From: Austwickia sp.
GTDB lineage: Bacteria > Actinomycetota > Actinomycetes > Actinomycetales > Dermatophilaceae
DNA: 64,000 nucleotides
NCBI GenBank assembly: GCA_016711265.1
Contig: JADJTI010000001.1
Coordinates: forward strand, 967,342-1,031,341
Direction: 5' to 3'
Positions within the stretch are counted from its first letter, which is position 1; the number at the start of each line of letters is the position of its first letter. The position numbers and the translations under genes are program-made. Shown one piece after another: positions 30,285-38,129 of this stretch. Under the pieces are notes generated by a model. That model had not been told where the DNA came from, searched no databases, and was given only the letters and a program-made list of their open reading frames with translations.

Positions 30285-31373
30285 ATGGCATCGAACGAGG
30301 ACGCCCGGGCGGCGCGGGAGGCGAAGCTCGACGAGCTGCACGAGAAGCTGACCGGTGCGGTCGAGTCACTGGTCTCGGGCGAGGACTGGCGGCAGGCGCT
30401 GGCGTTCGCTGCCCGGTCCCGTAGCCGCTCGTTCAACAACACGATGTTGATCTGGGTGCAGCACGAGGCGGCGTTCGAGGCGGGCCGGGTGCCGGAGCCG
30501 TTCCCGACGCTGGTGGCCGGGTACCGGCAGTGGCAGGGCTTGGGCCGGCAGGTGATGAAGGGTCAGGCCGGGTACATGATCTTCGCGCCCGTCACGGGCC
30601 GGTTCGCCACGGCGACGCCTGCCGATGCGGGCTCGTGGCGGCGGCTGGGGCCGCGGGAGAAGCCGAAGGCCGGCGAGGTGGTGCGCTCCCGGATGGTCGG
30701 CGCACGCCCCGCCTATGTGTGGGATGCCTCCCAGACCGACGGCGAACCACTCCCGGTCACGCCTACTCCGTCGCTGCTGGAAGGTGAAGCGCCGTCTGGG
30801 TTGTGGGAGGGGTTGGCCGGGCAGATTCGCGTTGCCGGTTTCGAGGTGCTGCGCGTGGAGCACGAGGGCATGATCTTCGGCGCGAACGGCGTCACCGACT
30901 ACGAGGCACGCACGGTCGCGGTCCGGGAGAACATGGACCCTGCCGCCCAGGTCAAGACCCTGGCGCACGAGCTCGCGCATGTACTGATGCACGATCCCGA
31001 CGACGAGGAAGTCCGGCAGCATCGCGGTATCCGCGAGGTCGAAGCCGAGAGCGTCGCGCTGATGATCGGTGCCGCGCACGGCATGGACACCGCCGGGTAC
31101 ACGATCCCGTACGTCTCGACCTGGGCCGCCCGCGTGGACGGCCAGGAGGCCGCCCAGGTGGTGCAGGCCACCGGTGAACGAGTCCGCAAGACCGCGCTGG
31201 CGATCCTCGACCAGCTCGACACGCTCCAGGTCGGTGACGGCACCCCGCCCGGCATCGAACGTGACACCCCCGCGCGTGCCTCGGCCGCCGTGAAGCCGGC
31301 GGCTGCTCCCGCGCAGTCGGTGGAGCGGGAGCGTGCTTCTGGTGTGCCGGTGCTGGCGGGGCGGGGGCTGTGA
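30285..31373 (+). CDS. ArdC-like antirestriction protein with zinc metallopeptidase domain
   Basis: This 362-residue protein starts at ATG 30285 with GAGGAGG seven bases upstream. The N-terminal 130 residues resemble the ArdC ssDNA-binding domain (RSFNNTMLIWVQ, WQGLGRQVMKGQ). The C-terminal part has the zinc motif HELAHVLMH and the downstream VEAESVALMI Glu. ArdC proteins protect incoming single-stranded DNA from host restriction in conjugation. It is the first plus-strand gene after the control region, so it is expressed early, and its stop overlaps the prim-pol start. The C-terminal 60 residues are low complexity. Confidence 0.85.
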   Translation: MASNEDARAAREAKLDELHEKLTGAVESLVSGEDWRQALAFAARSRSRSFNNTMLIWVQHEAAFEAGRVPEPFPTLVAGYRQWQGLGRQVMKGQAGYMIFAPVTGRFATATPADAGSWRRLGPREKPKAGEVVRSRMVGARPAYVWDASQTDGEPLPVTPTPSLLEGEAPSGLWEGLAGQIRVAGFEVLRVEHEGMIFGANGVTDYEARTVAVRENMDPAAQVKTLAHELAHVLMHDPDDEEVRQHRGIREVEAESVALMIGAAHGMDTAGYTIPYVSTWAARVDGQEAAQVVQATGERVRKTALAILDQLDTLQVGDGTPPGIERDTPARASAAVKPAAAPAQSVERERASGVPVLAGRGL

Positions 31374-32305
31374 TGCCCGATCCATTCGATGTCCTTGCGG
31401 CGCTGATTCGCGCGGATGGCTCACCGACCCTCGCGGTGGCGGCGCGCAGCCTCGCCTCGGCGGGCGTGCCCGTGTTCCCGTGCCAGGTAGAGGGGAAGCG
31501 TCCGCTGACCCGGCGCGGGTTCCTCGACGCGAGCAGCGACGCCGCGCAGGTCGCGGCGTGGTGGTCGCGCACGCCGAACGCGAACATCGGCATCCCGACC
31601 GGCGGAGCATCTGGTGTCGTCGTGGTGGATGTCGATGTCCACGGCCCGACCGATGGCCGCGTCGCGTGGAAGCGCGCCGCCGACGCGGGGCTCGTCAGCG
31701 GAGCGGATCTGCTGGTGCGCACACCCACCGGCGGTATGCATGCCTACTTCCCGGCCACGCCGGGCAGGGAGCAGCGGTCGTGGCAGGCCGCCGCTGCCGG
31801 GGTCGATTTCCGGGGCGACGGCGGCTACATCATCGCCCCGCCCTCCCAACGGACCATCGACGGCAGGACGAAGCGCTACCGGGTCGCCGACATCGCCGCA
31901 CACTCGGCCGGCCCCGTGGACGCGGCCCGGCTGCGGGACCTTCTCGACCCACGCCCCGCCGCCCCCGCACGTCCCAGCGGCGGCGAGGTGGCCGCGGATG
32001 CTGAGCGGCTCGCCGCGTGGGTCTCCGGGCGCGGTGAGGGCGAGCGGAACCGGAGCCTGTTCTGGGCCGCCTGCCGCCTCGCCGAGAATGGCACCTCACC
32101 AGGTGACGCACTCGATGCCCTGGGTGCTGCGGCGCAGTCGGCGGGCCTGAGCGATCGCGAGATCACCACGACTGTGCGCTCTGCCTACCGAGCCACCCAG
32201 CCGCCGTCCGAAGCCCAGCCACACGGCCAGACTCGGGACGAGGGTCGGTGGTGCAGCCGCTCTGAGGGTCCACCGTCCGTCGCGTCGGCGAGGTGGGCGT
32301 TGTGA
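31373..32305 (+). CDS. Bifunctional DNA primase/polymerase (prim-pol)
   Basis: This 310-residue protein starts at ATG 31373, sharing one base with the previous stop. The prim-pol domain has GVPVFPCQVEGKRPL, NIGIPTG, VVVDVDVHG (catalytic acid pair) and GVDFRGDGGYIIAPPS. These enzymes prime DNA synthesis and are frequent in mobile elements. A second, helical domain from about residue 200 (RNRSLFWAACRLAENG) resembles the primase C-terminal PriCT type. It probably converts transferred single strands to duplex or supports autonomous replication of the excised element. The gene overlaps the next by one base. Confidence 0.85.
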   Translation: MPDPFDVLAALIRADGSPTLAVAARSLASAGVPVFPCQVEGKRPLTRRGFLDASSDAAQVAAWWSRTPNANIGIPTGGASGVVVVDVDVHGPTDGRVAWKRAADAGLVSGADLLVRTPTGGMHAYFPATPGREQRSWQAAAAGVDFRGDGGYIIAPPSQRTIDGRTKRYRVADIAAHSAGPVDAARLRDLLDPRPAAPARPSGGEVAADAERLAAWVSGRGEGERNRSLFWAACRLAENGTSPGDALDALGAAAQSAGLSDREITTTVRSAYRATQPPSEAQPHGQTRDEGRWCSRSEGPPSVASARWAL

Positions 32306-32994
32306 TGCGTGAGATCGAGGCGCGACGCTGGGCCGCGATGACGGCCGTCGCCGGGACGGTGTTCATCGCCGCTGGCGCGTTCTGGCTGTCCTTCACCTCG
32401 CTCGCCGATCTCGCCGCGCGCTCCGGGATTGGGGCTGGGCAGGCGTGGGCCTGGCCGCTGATCGTGGACGGCATCATCGTCGTCGCCACCGTCGCCGTCG
32501 TCGCGCTCGCAGGTCAGCGTTCGGCCTGGTACCCGTGGGCGCTGCTGGTCGGCGGCGCGCTCGTCTCGGTGACGGCGAACGCGATCCATGCCGTTGTCGC
32601 GGCTGATGCCGACGTGCCCCGCATCCTCGCCGCATCCGTCGCCGCCGTCCCGCCGGTCGTGCTGCTCGCGATCACCCATCTCACCGTCATCCTCACCCGC
32701 ACCCCGGAAGCCAACGCGAAGGCTTCGCCTCTCGCTGCGTTCCAGGCGGTCGCAGGCGAGGCCATGCCCGCGCTGCCATCGGGCGACCCGGACCTGAGCG
32801 CACACGGCAACGACACTGCGGCAGTGGTGGATCGGCGGGCTCGGGGGCGGGAGCTGCGGGAGGCGGGCTGGTCGAACAAGCGGATTGCCCGCGAGCTGGG
32901 CGTGCATCCCTCGACAGTGGGCCGCTGGTTCGCCGTCGCGCACCTGACCGACACCACCGACACCGCCGACGAGCGGGAGGAGACGACCCCATGA
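32305..32994 (+). CDS. DUF2637 membrane protein (SpdA-like)
   Basis: This 229-residue protein starts at ATG 32305. Four membrane helices lie at about 10-30, 45-68, 75-95 and 103-125, as in DUF2637. A cytoplasmic tail has an HTH-like segment, NKRIARELGVHPSTVGRWF (about 190-208). DUF2637 proteins are typical of actinomycete conjugative elements and are linked to intramycelial or plasmid spread, though the mechanism is not known. It overlaps the next gene by four bases and is part of the core operon. Confidence 0.8.
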   Translation: MREIEARRWAAMTAVAGTVFIAAGAFWLSFTSLADLAARSGIGAGQAWAWPLIVDGIIVVATVAVVALAGQRSAWYPWALLVGGALVSVTANAIHAVVAADADVPRILAASVAAVPPVVLLAITHLTVILTRTPEANAKASPLAAFQAVAGEAMPALPSGDPDLSAHGNDTAAVVDRRARGRELREAGWSNKRIARELGVHPSTVGRWFAVAHLTDTTDTADEREETTP

Positions 32995-33401
32995 ACACCA
33001 CCGACAACCCCCAGCAGCGCCACGACCTGAACGGCACCGATCCGGCACGCTCGGTGCCCAACGAACCGCGCAAGCATCCCGAGCCAGTCGAAGCGACGAC
33101 CGTGCCGGAGGCGGTGCGCGCTGCGCAGATCGCCCGCGAGGACAAGCAGCACGCGATCGTTCGCGGTCGGGGCGTGGAGTGGGTGCGCCCGACCGACCTG
33201 ATCGCCCGCCACTCCGCACACGCCGCTGGGCGTGGTCTGGACTTCCAGGCCGAGCTGGCCCGCCGCACCCGCACCCCGATCGGTGCCGGTGTCCGTCGCC
33301 TCGGGCACCGTGCCCGGCGGCTGCCGCCGATCTCCGCGTTCGGCCGCAGCCACGCCCCGCAGGCGCAGCAGGTGTCCCGGTCCGGAGTCTCGATGAGCTG
33401 A
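32991..33401 (+). CDS. Small basic ICE protein of unknown function
   Basis: This 136-residue protein overlaps the DUF2637 gene by four bases. The N-terminus is charged and disordered; the middle has QIAREDKQHAIVRGRGVEWVRPTDLIARHSA, which reads as a short conserved domain. The C-terminus is Arg-rich with no membrane helix. I do not recognise the family. Its tight spacing in the core operon argues that it is a real gene, perhaps DNA-binding because of its charge. Confidence 0.6.
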   Translation: MNTTDNPQQRHDLNGTDPARSVPNEPRKHPEPVEATTVPEAVRAAQIAREDKQHAIVRGRGVEWVRPTDLIARHSAHAAGRGLDFQAELARRTRTPIGAGVRRLGHRARRLPPISAFGRSHAPQAQQVSRSGVSMS

Positions 33402-33460
33402 GCGTGGTGACAGGCCATGAACCCGACGGCATCGGCAGGAGGACGCGCTCGTGGGAGCGA

Positions 33461-33472
33461 GTGCGCACCTGC
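33461..33472. promoter_or_regulatory. Recurrent intergenic motif GTGCGCACCTGC, copy 1
   Basis: The motif lies in the 92-bp gap before the gene at 33494, 21 bases upstream of its ATG. Related copies are at 35384, 49273 and 53961. It contains the palindrome GTGCGCAC. Confidence 0.45.
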
Positions 33473-33493
33473 CTGCCAGGAGGTGCCGACACC

Positions 33494-34369
33494 ATGACCA
33501 CAACCACCACCGGCTTTCCAGAACCGGCTGAGGACTTCTCGACCAGCGAAGGGCTACGCGCGCTGCTGATCCGGCTCCATGAGGGCGGCGAGGATGCCTG
33601 GGTTCACGACCCGGTGGCCCGCGACCTGATGGAGTTCGCCGCCGACAAGTACCGAGCCCTCGCGAGGAAGCACAAACTCGACACCTGGGAGGCCGTCGCG
33701 GCGGCGTTCGACGCGATGCAGTACCGCTCGACCCGGGAGGCCAACGACCCGTGGGCGATCATCACCCACGCCGTGCGGATCACCTGCGTCTACGAGGAAC
33801 GCGCCCAGGGCCTGCTCTGCTCGGTGCACCAGGCCCGCCGCGCGCACGTCTCCGCGTTCCACGACCCCGAACGATTCTCCGACCGCGACACCGCGCTGGC
33901 CGACTACCATCCCGCGTTCCACACCACCGACACCCACCCCTCCGACATCGACACCGAACCCCGCGAGAGTCTCGGGTCGGCGCAGGCGTGCATGTCCGCC
34001 GGATCGGCCGCCGAGGATGCCATCGCGATCTTGTGCCTGCTCGACTGGCCCGCCGACACCGCCCGCGCCTCGGTAGGGCACGTCTGTGGCGCGTTGATGA
34101 AGGCCGGCACCCGCCAGTCCGCATACGAGGCACTCCGCCGCGACCGCCACGCCCGGGCACTGCTCGACCTGCCGCGCCGATCCTGGACCGCCCTCCTCAA
34201 AGCGCTGCTCGGGAACCCGCACCCCGCCTATGCGGCCACCACGACCGGGCGCGGTGTCCTGCTGCGGCTGCTGCTCGGCGAGACCCTCGATCTACTGCTG
34301 CGCGACGACGACCTGATCCTCGCGCTCGCACTGGCCGCACCGAACGGTCGAGGCGGTGAACCGTCGTGA
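33494..34369 (+). CDS. Conserved ICE protein of unknown function
   Basis: This 291-residue protein starts at ATG 33494, with AGGAGGT about ten bases upstream. It is mostly helical and soluble. The N-terminal 150 residues include KYRALARKHKLDTWEAVAAAFDAM and DPWAIITHAVRITC, a pattern seen in proteins located next to ParB genes in actinobacterial ICEs. No catalytic motif is recognised. It overlaps the ParB-like gene by four bases, so they are translationally linked. A role in replication or partition would fit the position but is only a guess. Confidence 0.6.
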   Translation: MTTTTTGFPEPAEDFSTSEGLRALLIRLHEGGEDAWVHDPVARDLMEFAADKYRALARKHKLDTWEAVAAAFDAMQYRSTREANDPWAIITHAVRITCVYEERAQGLLCSVHQARRAHVSAFHDPERFSDRDTALADYHPAFHTTDTHPSDIDTEPRESLGSAQACMSAGSAAEDAIAILCLLDWPADTARASVGHVCGALMKAGTRQSAYEALRRDRHARALLDLPRRSWTALLKALLGNPHPAYAATTTGRGVLLRLLLGETLDLLLRDDDLILALALAAPNGRGGEPS

Positions 34370-35364
34370 CCGAACCGCAGACGGGGAGCATCCAGCTCGA
34401 CCGCGCCGTCGATTCCCTGATCGTTGGCACACGGCACCGCGCCGACCTGGGCGACATCGACGCCCTTGCCGCGTCCATCGAACGCGACGGACTCCTGCAA
34501 CCGCTGACCATCACCATCGACGGTGTACTCGTCTGCGGCGCCCGCCGCCTCGCCGCCATCAAACGGCTCGGCTGGCGCACCGTCAACGTGTGGGTGCGAA
34601 GCGGCCTCTCGGACCGGCTCGGGCAGCTCCTCGCCGAGCAGGACGACAACATGCTCCACAAGCCCTACACCCAGCTCGAAGCCGCCGGTCTCTACCGAGA
34701 GATCAAGCAGGTCATGGCCGAAGACGCCGCACGCCGCAAGGCCGCAACCCAGTTCAGCAGCGAGAACCAGCCAGGAAACGACGGTCCCGCAAATTTTGCG
34801 GGACCGTCAGGCACGCTCGGCGAGGCACGCGCGCAGGCAGCGGCGATGATCCCCGGCGGGGCCTCGCACACCACGCTGGAGAAGATCAACTACCTACAAC
34901 AGCTCGCCAACGACACCGCGCAACCCGAGACCCTTCGTGCCGAAGCCACAGCCGGGCTGGAACGGATCGAGGCCGGAGAGGCCGTCCACCCGATCTACCA
35001 AGCGATCCGCGACGCCGACGCGGTGACGCGAGAACGGCGCGAGGCCGAGCTGCACGCCCGCGCCGAAGCAGCCGTCGCCCACGCGAAGTCACTCAAGAAA
35101 GGCAAGCGCACCACACCACGCCCTCTGCCCGTCGTTTCTGACGATGGGCAGCCGGTGCGCTACCCGCTGCGCGCGTTCGTCCAGACCTGGGGCGAACTGG
35201 CCAACTGGTGGACCCACTACGACGCCGACACCCTCGCCGCCGAGCTGACCGACGAGCAGTTCGACAACTTCCTCGCCACAGTCGAAGGCACCACCCGCTT
35301 CGCCGAGACCCTCCACGCCGCCCGCGAAGACATCGCTGTGCGGCCACGCCTGCGCGCCCTCTGA
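34366..35364 (+). CDS. parB: ParB-like partition/DNA-binding protein
   Basis: This 332-residue protein starts at GTG 34366. The ParB/Srx nuclease-like domain (about 10-100) has the motifs DIDALAASIERDGLLQPL and VLVCGARRLAAIKRLGW. A helical HTH-type part follows, then a long charged helix and a C-terminal segment. ParB proteins bind centromere-like sites and load onto DNA; in ICEs they help stabilise the excised form or control transfer genes. No ParA gene is visible nearby, so it may work alone. It overlaps the upstream gene by four bases. Confidence 0.82.
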   Translation: MTEPQTGSIQLDRAVDSLIVGTRHRADLGDIDALAASIERDGLLQPLTITIDGVLVCGARRLAAIKRLGWRTVNVWVRSGLSDRLGQLLAEQDDNMLHKPYTQLEAAGLYREIKQVMAEDAARRKAATQFSSENQPGNDGPANFAGPSGTLGEARAQAAAMIPGGASHTTLEKINYLQQLANDTAQPETLRAEATAGLERIEAGEAVHPIYQAIRDADAVTRERREAELHARAEAAVAHAKSLKKGKRTTPRPLPVVSDDGQPVRYPLRAFVQTWGELANWWTHYDADTLAAELTDEQFDNFLATVEGTTRFAETLHAAREDIAVRPRLRAL

Positions 35365-35383
35365 CCACCGGCACGGGCGGCGG

Positions 35384-35395
35384 GTGCGCACCTGC
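35384..35395. promoter_or_regulatory. Recurrent intergenic motif GTGCGCACCTGC, copy 2
   Basis: An exact copy of the motif at 33461. It ends five bases before ATG 35401, where a ribosome-binding site would be expected, and no such site is visible. Confidence 0.45.
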
Positions 35396-35400
35396 TCGGC

Positions 35401-36096
35401 ATGAGCCCTGCACCCACTGACCCCTCGCATCGCCGCCGACTCGTCGCCCTCATCGCCGCCGGCATCGTCCTGCTGCTCCTGGCCAGCGTCGGCATCTACG
35501 GACTCCTCACCGGCCCCCGCACCACGTCCACGAGCACCGACGATCCGAAACCTGGCCCGTCCGCCACCACGGAACCGCCGACAGTGCCGCCGAGCACGCC
35601 CCGAGCTCCGCGAGTGCCAGCGGTGCCGCGTTCCGCCGATCCGGCGACGTTCGCCCAAGGTGTCGCGTCCACCCTGTTCGCCTGGGATACCGCATCAGGG
35701 TTGTGGCCGCTGGACTACACCTCGGCGATCCTCGCGGTCGGAGACCCCTCCGGTGACGAACAGGCCGGGCTCGCCTCCGACGTGGCCGCATACCTGCCGA
35801 ACCGGGACGCCTGGATCGAGCTGCGCCAGTACGCCACCAGCCAGCACCTCACCATCGACCGGGCATTCGTGCCGGGCGCGTGGGCCGATGCCGTCGAGCA
35901 GGCACAGCCAGGACAGCTCGCCCCTGGGACGGTCGCGGTCACGATCGAGGGCACCCGCCACCGTGAAGGCGTCTGGAACGGGCAGCCGGTCACCTCGCAG
36001 CACGAGGTGGCGTTCACCGTGTTCGTCGTCTGCGCACCGACCTATTCGACCTGCCGCCTGTTGCGGTTGTCGCAGCTCGACAACCCGCTGCGCTGA
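35401..36096 (+). CDS. TcpC/VirB8-like conjugation protein
   Basis: This 231-residue protein has one membrane helix (about 12-34), a Pro/Thr-rich stalk (35-80), and an extracytoplasmic domain (80-231) with FAQGVASTLFAWDT and repeated beta strands ending in FTVFVVCAPTYSTCRLL. This layout matches TcpC/VirB8-like scaffold proteins of Gram-positive T4SS. It would sit in the membrane and link channel parts. It is the first gene of the transfer block, 11 bases from the M23 hydrolase. The start lacks a clear ribosome-binding site. Confidence 0.7.
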   Translation: MSPAPTDPSHRRRLVALIAAGIVLLLLASVGIYGLLTGPRTTSTSTDDPKPGPSATTEPPTVPPSTPRAPRVPAVPRSADPATFAQGVASTLFAWDTASGLWPLDYTSAILAVGDPSGDEQAGLASDVAAYLPNRDAWIELRQYATSQHLTIDRAFVPGAWADAVEQAQPGQLAPGTVAVTIEGTRHREGVWNGQPVTSQHEVAFTVFVVCAPTYSTCRLLRLSQLDNPLR

Positions 36097-36107
36097 GAGA
36101 TGTCGTC

Positions 36108-37724
36108 GTGTTCCGCAAGCTCGCCGTCGCGGCCCTCGCGCTCATGTTCTTCGCGCCCGCGGTAGCACTGCTCGGCATCGGTGTCCTGATGAACCCCGCC
36201 GCCGCCCACTGCGCCGCCCCCGCCGGGGCCGTGAACCTTGGACCCGTCCCGGACTCGCTCACCGTGACCACCGCGAACGGGGAGACTTTCACCCTGAACC
36301 GTCAGCAGCTCACCCACGCGGCCACGATCATCGCCATCGGCAACAGCCAAGGCAACGTAGGGCGGCCCGGAATCAAGATCGCGCTCATGGCCGCGCTCAC
36401 CGAGTCCACACTGCGGATGCTCACCAACACCGACACCTACCCCGAGTCGGCGAACTATCCCAACGACGGCAACGGCTCCGATCACGACAGCCTCGGCCTG
36501 TTCCAGATGCGCCCCCAATCCGGCTGGGGCACCGTCGCCGAACTCATGGACCCCACCTACCAAGCCCGCGCGTTCTTCGGCGGACCGACCGGCCCGAACT
36601 ACCCCTCACCGCGCGGCCTGCTCGACATCCCCGGCTGGCAGCAGATGGACCCAGGCTCCGCAGCTCAAGCCGTCGAGGTCTCCGCCTACCCCGACCGCTA
36701 CCGCAACTACGAACCCGTCGCCGAGAGCATCCTCACCGCCCTCACCAGCAGCAGTCGGCCTGGGCTCGGAGCAGGTGGACCCGCAGTGGTGTCGTCGCGG
36801 GTGGTGTTCCCACTGCCGGAAGGCACCTGGGTGCTGACCTCCCCGTTCGGGATGCGGACGCACCCGATCACCGGGGAACAGAAACTGCACACCGGCACCG
36901 ACTTCGCCGCACCCGACGGCACCCCGATCCTCGCCGCCGCCGACGGTCTGGTCACCGTCGCGGAGTTCTCCGGCGGCTACGGCGGACTCATCGTCATCAA
37001 GCACACCATCGACGGCCACAAAGTTGCGACCGCCTACGCGCACATGTGGCAACACGGCATCCACGTCCACGCCGGAAACCACGTGACAGCGGGGCAGCAC
37101 ATCGGTGATGTCGGCTCCTCGGGCATGAGCACCGGAGCCCATCTGCACTTCGAGCTCCGCCCCGGCGGCACCAATGGCGAAGCCATCGACGCCGCCGCCT
37201 GGCTCAACCAGCACGGAGCCGCGAACCTCCCCACCGCGACCAGCGGATCACCAGCCGCCTGCAACACCGCCGGCACGCCCGGCGCACCGGGCGGTGTCGA
37301 CGGAGACCCCGACCGGCTCGTCGACGATCCCACCACCAGCGGGCAGATCACCGCACGGATGCTGCACCTCTACCAGCAGACCCTCGCCGCGTCCCCCGAC
37401 ACCGGCTGGGGCTGCTACTCACCCCGCCCCGGCACCAAGTCCGAGCATCCCCTCGGACGCGCCTGCGACATCACCTTCGGCAACCAGATCGGCCAACGCC
37501 CCAACCCCGCGCAACTCGAAGCTGGGTGGCGAGTGACGAACTGGATGAAAGACAACGCCGACGTACTCGGCGTCCAGTACCTCATCTGGCAAGGCCAAAT
37601 CTGGTCCCTCGCCCGCGACGCCGACGGCTGGCGACCCTACAACGGCGGCGGCATGCACGACCCCGCCTCCATCACCGGCGGCCACTACGACCACCTCCAC
37701 GTCACAGTGAAAGTGGGTGCGTGA
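36108..37724 (+). CDS. Conjugative cell-wall hydrolase: lysozyme-like domain plus M23 peptidase
   Basis: This is 538 residues from GTG 36108. A signal helix (1-30) is followed by a lysozyme-like domain (about 60-205) with the Glu in ALTESTLRML and DSLGLFQMRPQSGWG. Next is an M23/LytM domain (about 225-365) with HTGTDFAAP and HLHFELRPGG giving the zinc ligands. A C-terminal domain (about 410-538) has HPLGRACDITFG and DHLHV, similar to M15-like folds. It would open peptidoglycan for the conjugation channel. The gene shares its stop with the start of the DUF6112 gene. No frameshift is seen. Confidence 0.85.
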   Translation: MFRKLAVAALALMFFAPAVALLGIGVLMNPAAAHCAAPAGAVNLGPVPDSLTVTTANGETFTLNRQQLTHAATIIAIGNSQGNVGRPGIKIALMAALTESTLRMLTNTDTYPESANYPNDGNGSDHDSLGLFQMRPQSGWGTVAELMDPTYQARAFFGGPTGPNYPSPRGLLDIPGWQQMDPGSAAQAVEVSAYPDRYRNYEPVAESILTALTSSSRPGLGAGGPAVVSSRVVFPLPEGTWVLTSPFGMRTHPITGEQKLHTGTDFAAPDGTPILAAADGLVTVAEFSGGYGGLIVIKHTIDGHKVATAYAHMWQHGIHVHAGNHVTAGQHIGDVGSSGMSTGAHLHFELRPGGTNGEAIDAAAWLNQHGAANLPTATSGSPAACNTAGTPGAPGGVDGDPDRLVDDPTTSGQITARMLHLYQQTLAASPDTGWGCYSPRPGTKSEHPLGRACDITFGNQIGQRPNPAQLEAGWRVTNWMKDNADVLGVQYLIWQGQIWSLARDADGWRPYNGGGMHDPASITGGHYDHLHVTVKVGA

Positions 37725-37990
37725 TGGGCGTCTTCCCCGACTTCGACGGCCTGGGCGGCATCGGAGACCTCCGCGCCGTCGTCGGAGCGCTCCTGACCTT
37801 CGTCCTCATCGTCGCCGTCCTCATGCTGATCGTCTCCGCGATCATCTGGGCCATCGCGACCGCCCACGGCAACTACGCCACCGCCAGCAAAGGCCGAACC
37901 GGAGTCCTCGTATCCCTCGGTGCCGCCGTCCTCGCCGGAGCCGGCGTCACCTGGATGAACTGGCTCCTCAACCTCGGCCAGCAACTCTAG
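37724..37990 (+). CDS. DUF6112 small membrane protein, copy 1 (VirB2-like)
   Basis: This 88-residue protein starts at ATG 37724 within the previous stop. Two membrane helices (about 18-45 and 58-82) are joined by a short basic loop ending in KGRTGVL. The second DUF6112 copy at 44922 has the same layout (helix, SAI.WG, basic loop, GAAV..GASV). Such two-helix proteins in actinobacterial ICEs resemble pilin-like VirB2 subunits, but that is an inference. It is the last gene before the efflux cargo. Confidence 0.75.
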   Translation: MGVFPDFDGLGGIGDLRAVVGALLTFVLIVAVLMLIVSAIIWAIATAHGNYATASKGRTGVLVSLGAAVLAGAGVTWMNWLLNLGQQL

Positions 37991-38129
37991 GTCTCCAGAC
38001 CCCGCGGAGCCGTCGCTGTGGCATCGACACAGAGTGAGTCACGCGAAGGCCGTATCAATCTTTTGGTTGATCTTTGTTTCAGCCTCTTCCGCGATGTTCA
38101 GAATCGCCGTGCCTGGTGAAGTTGATGGC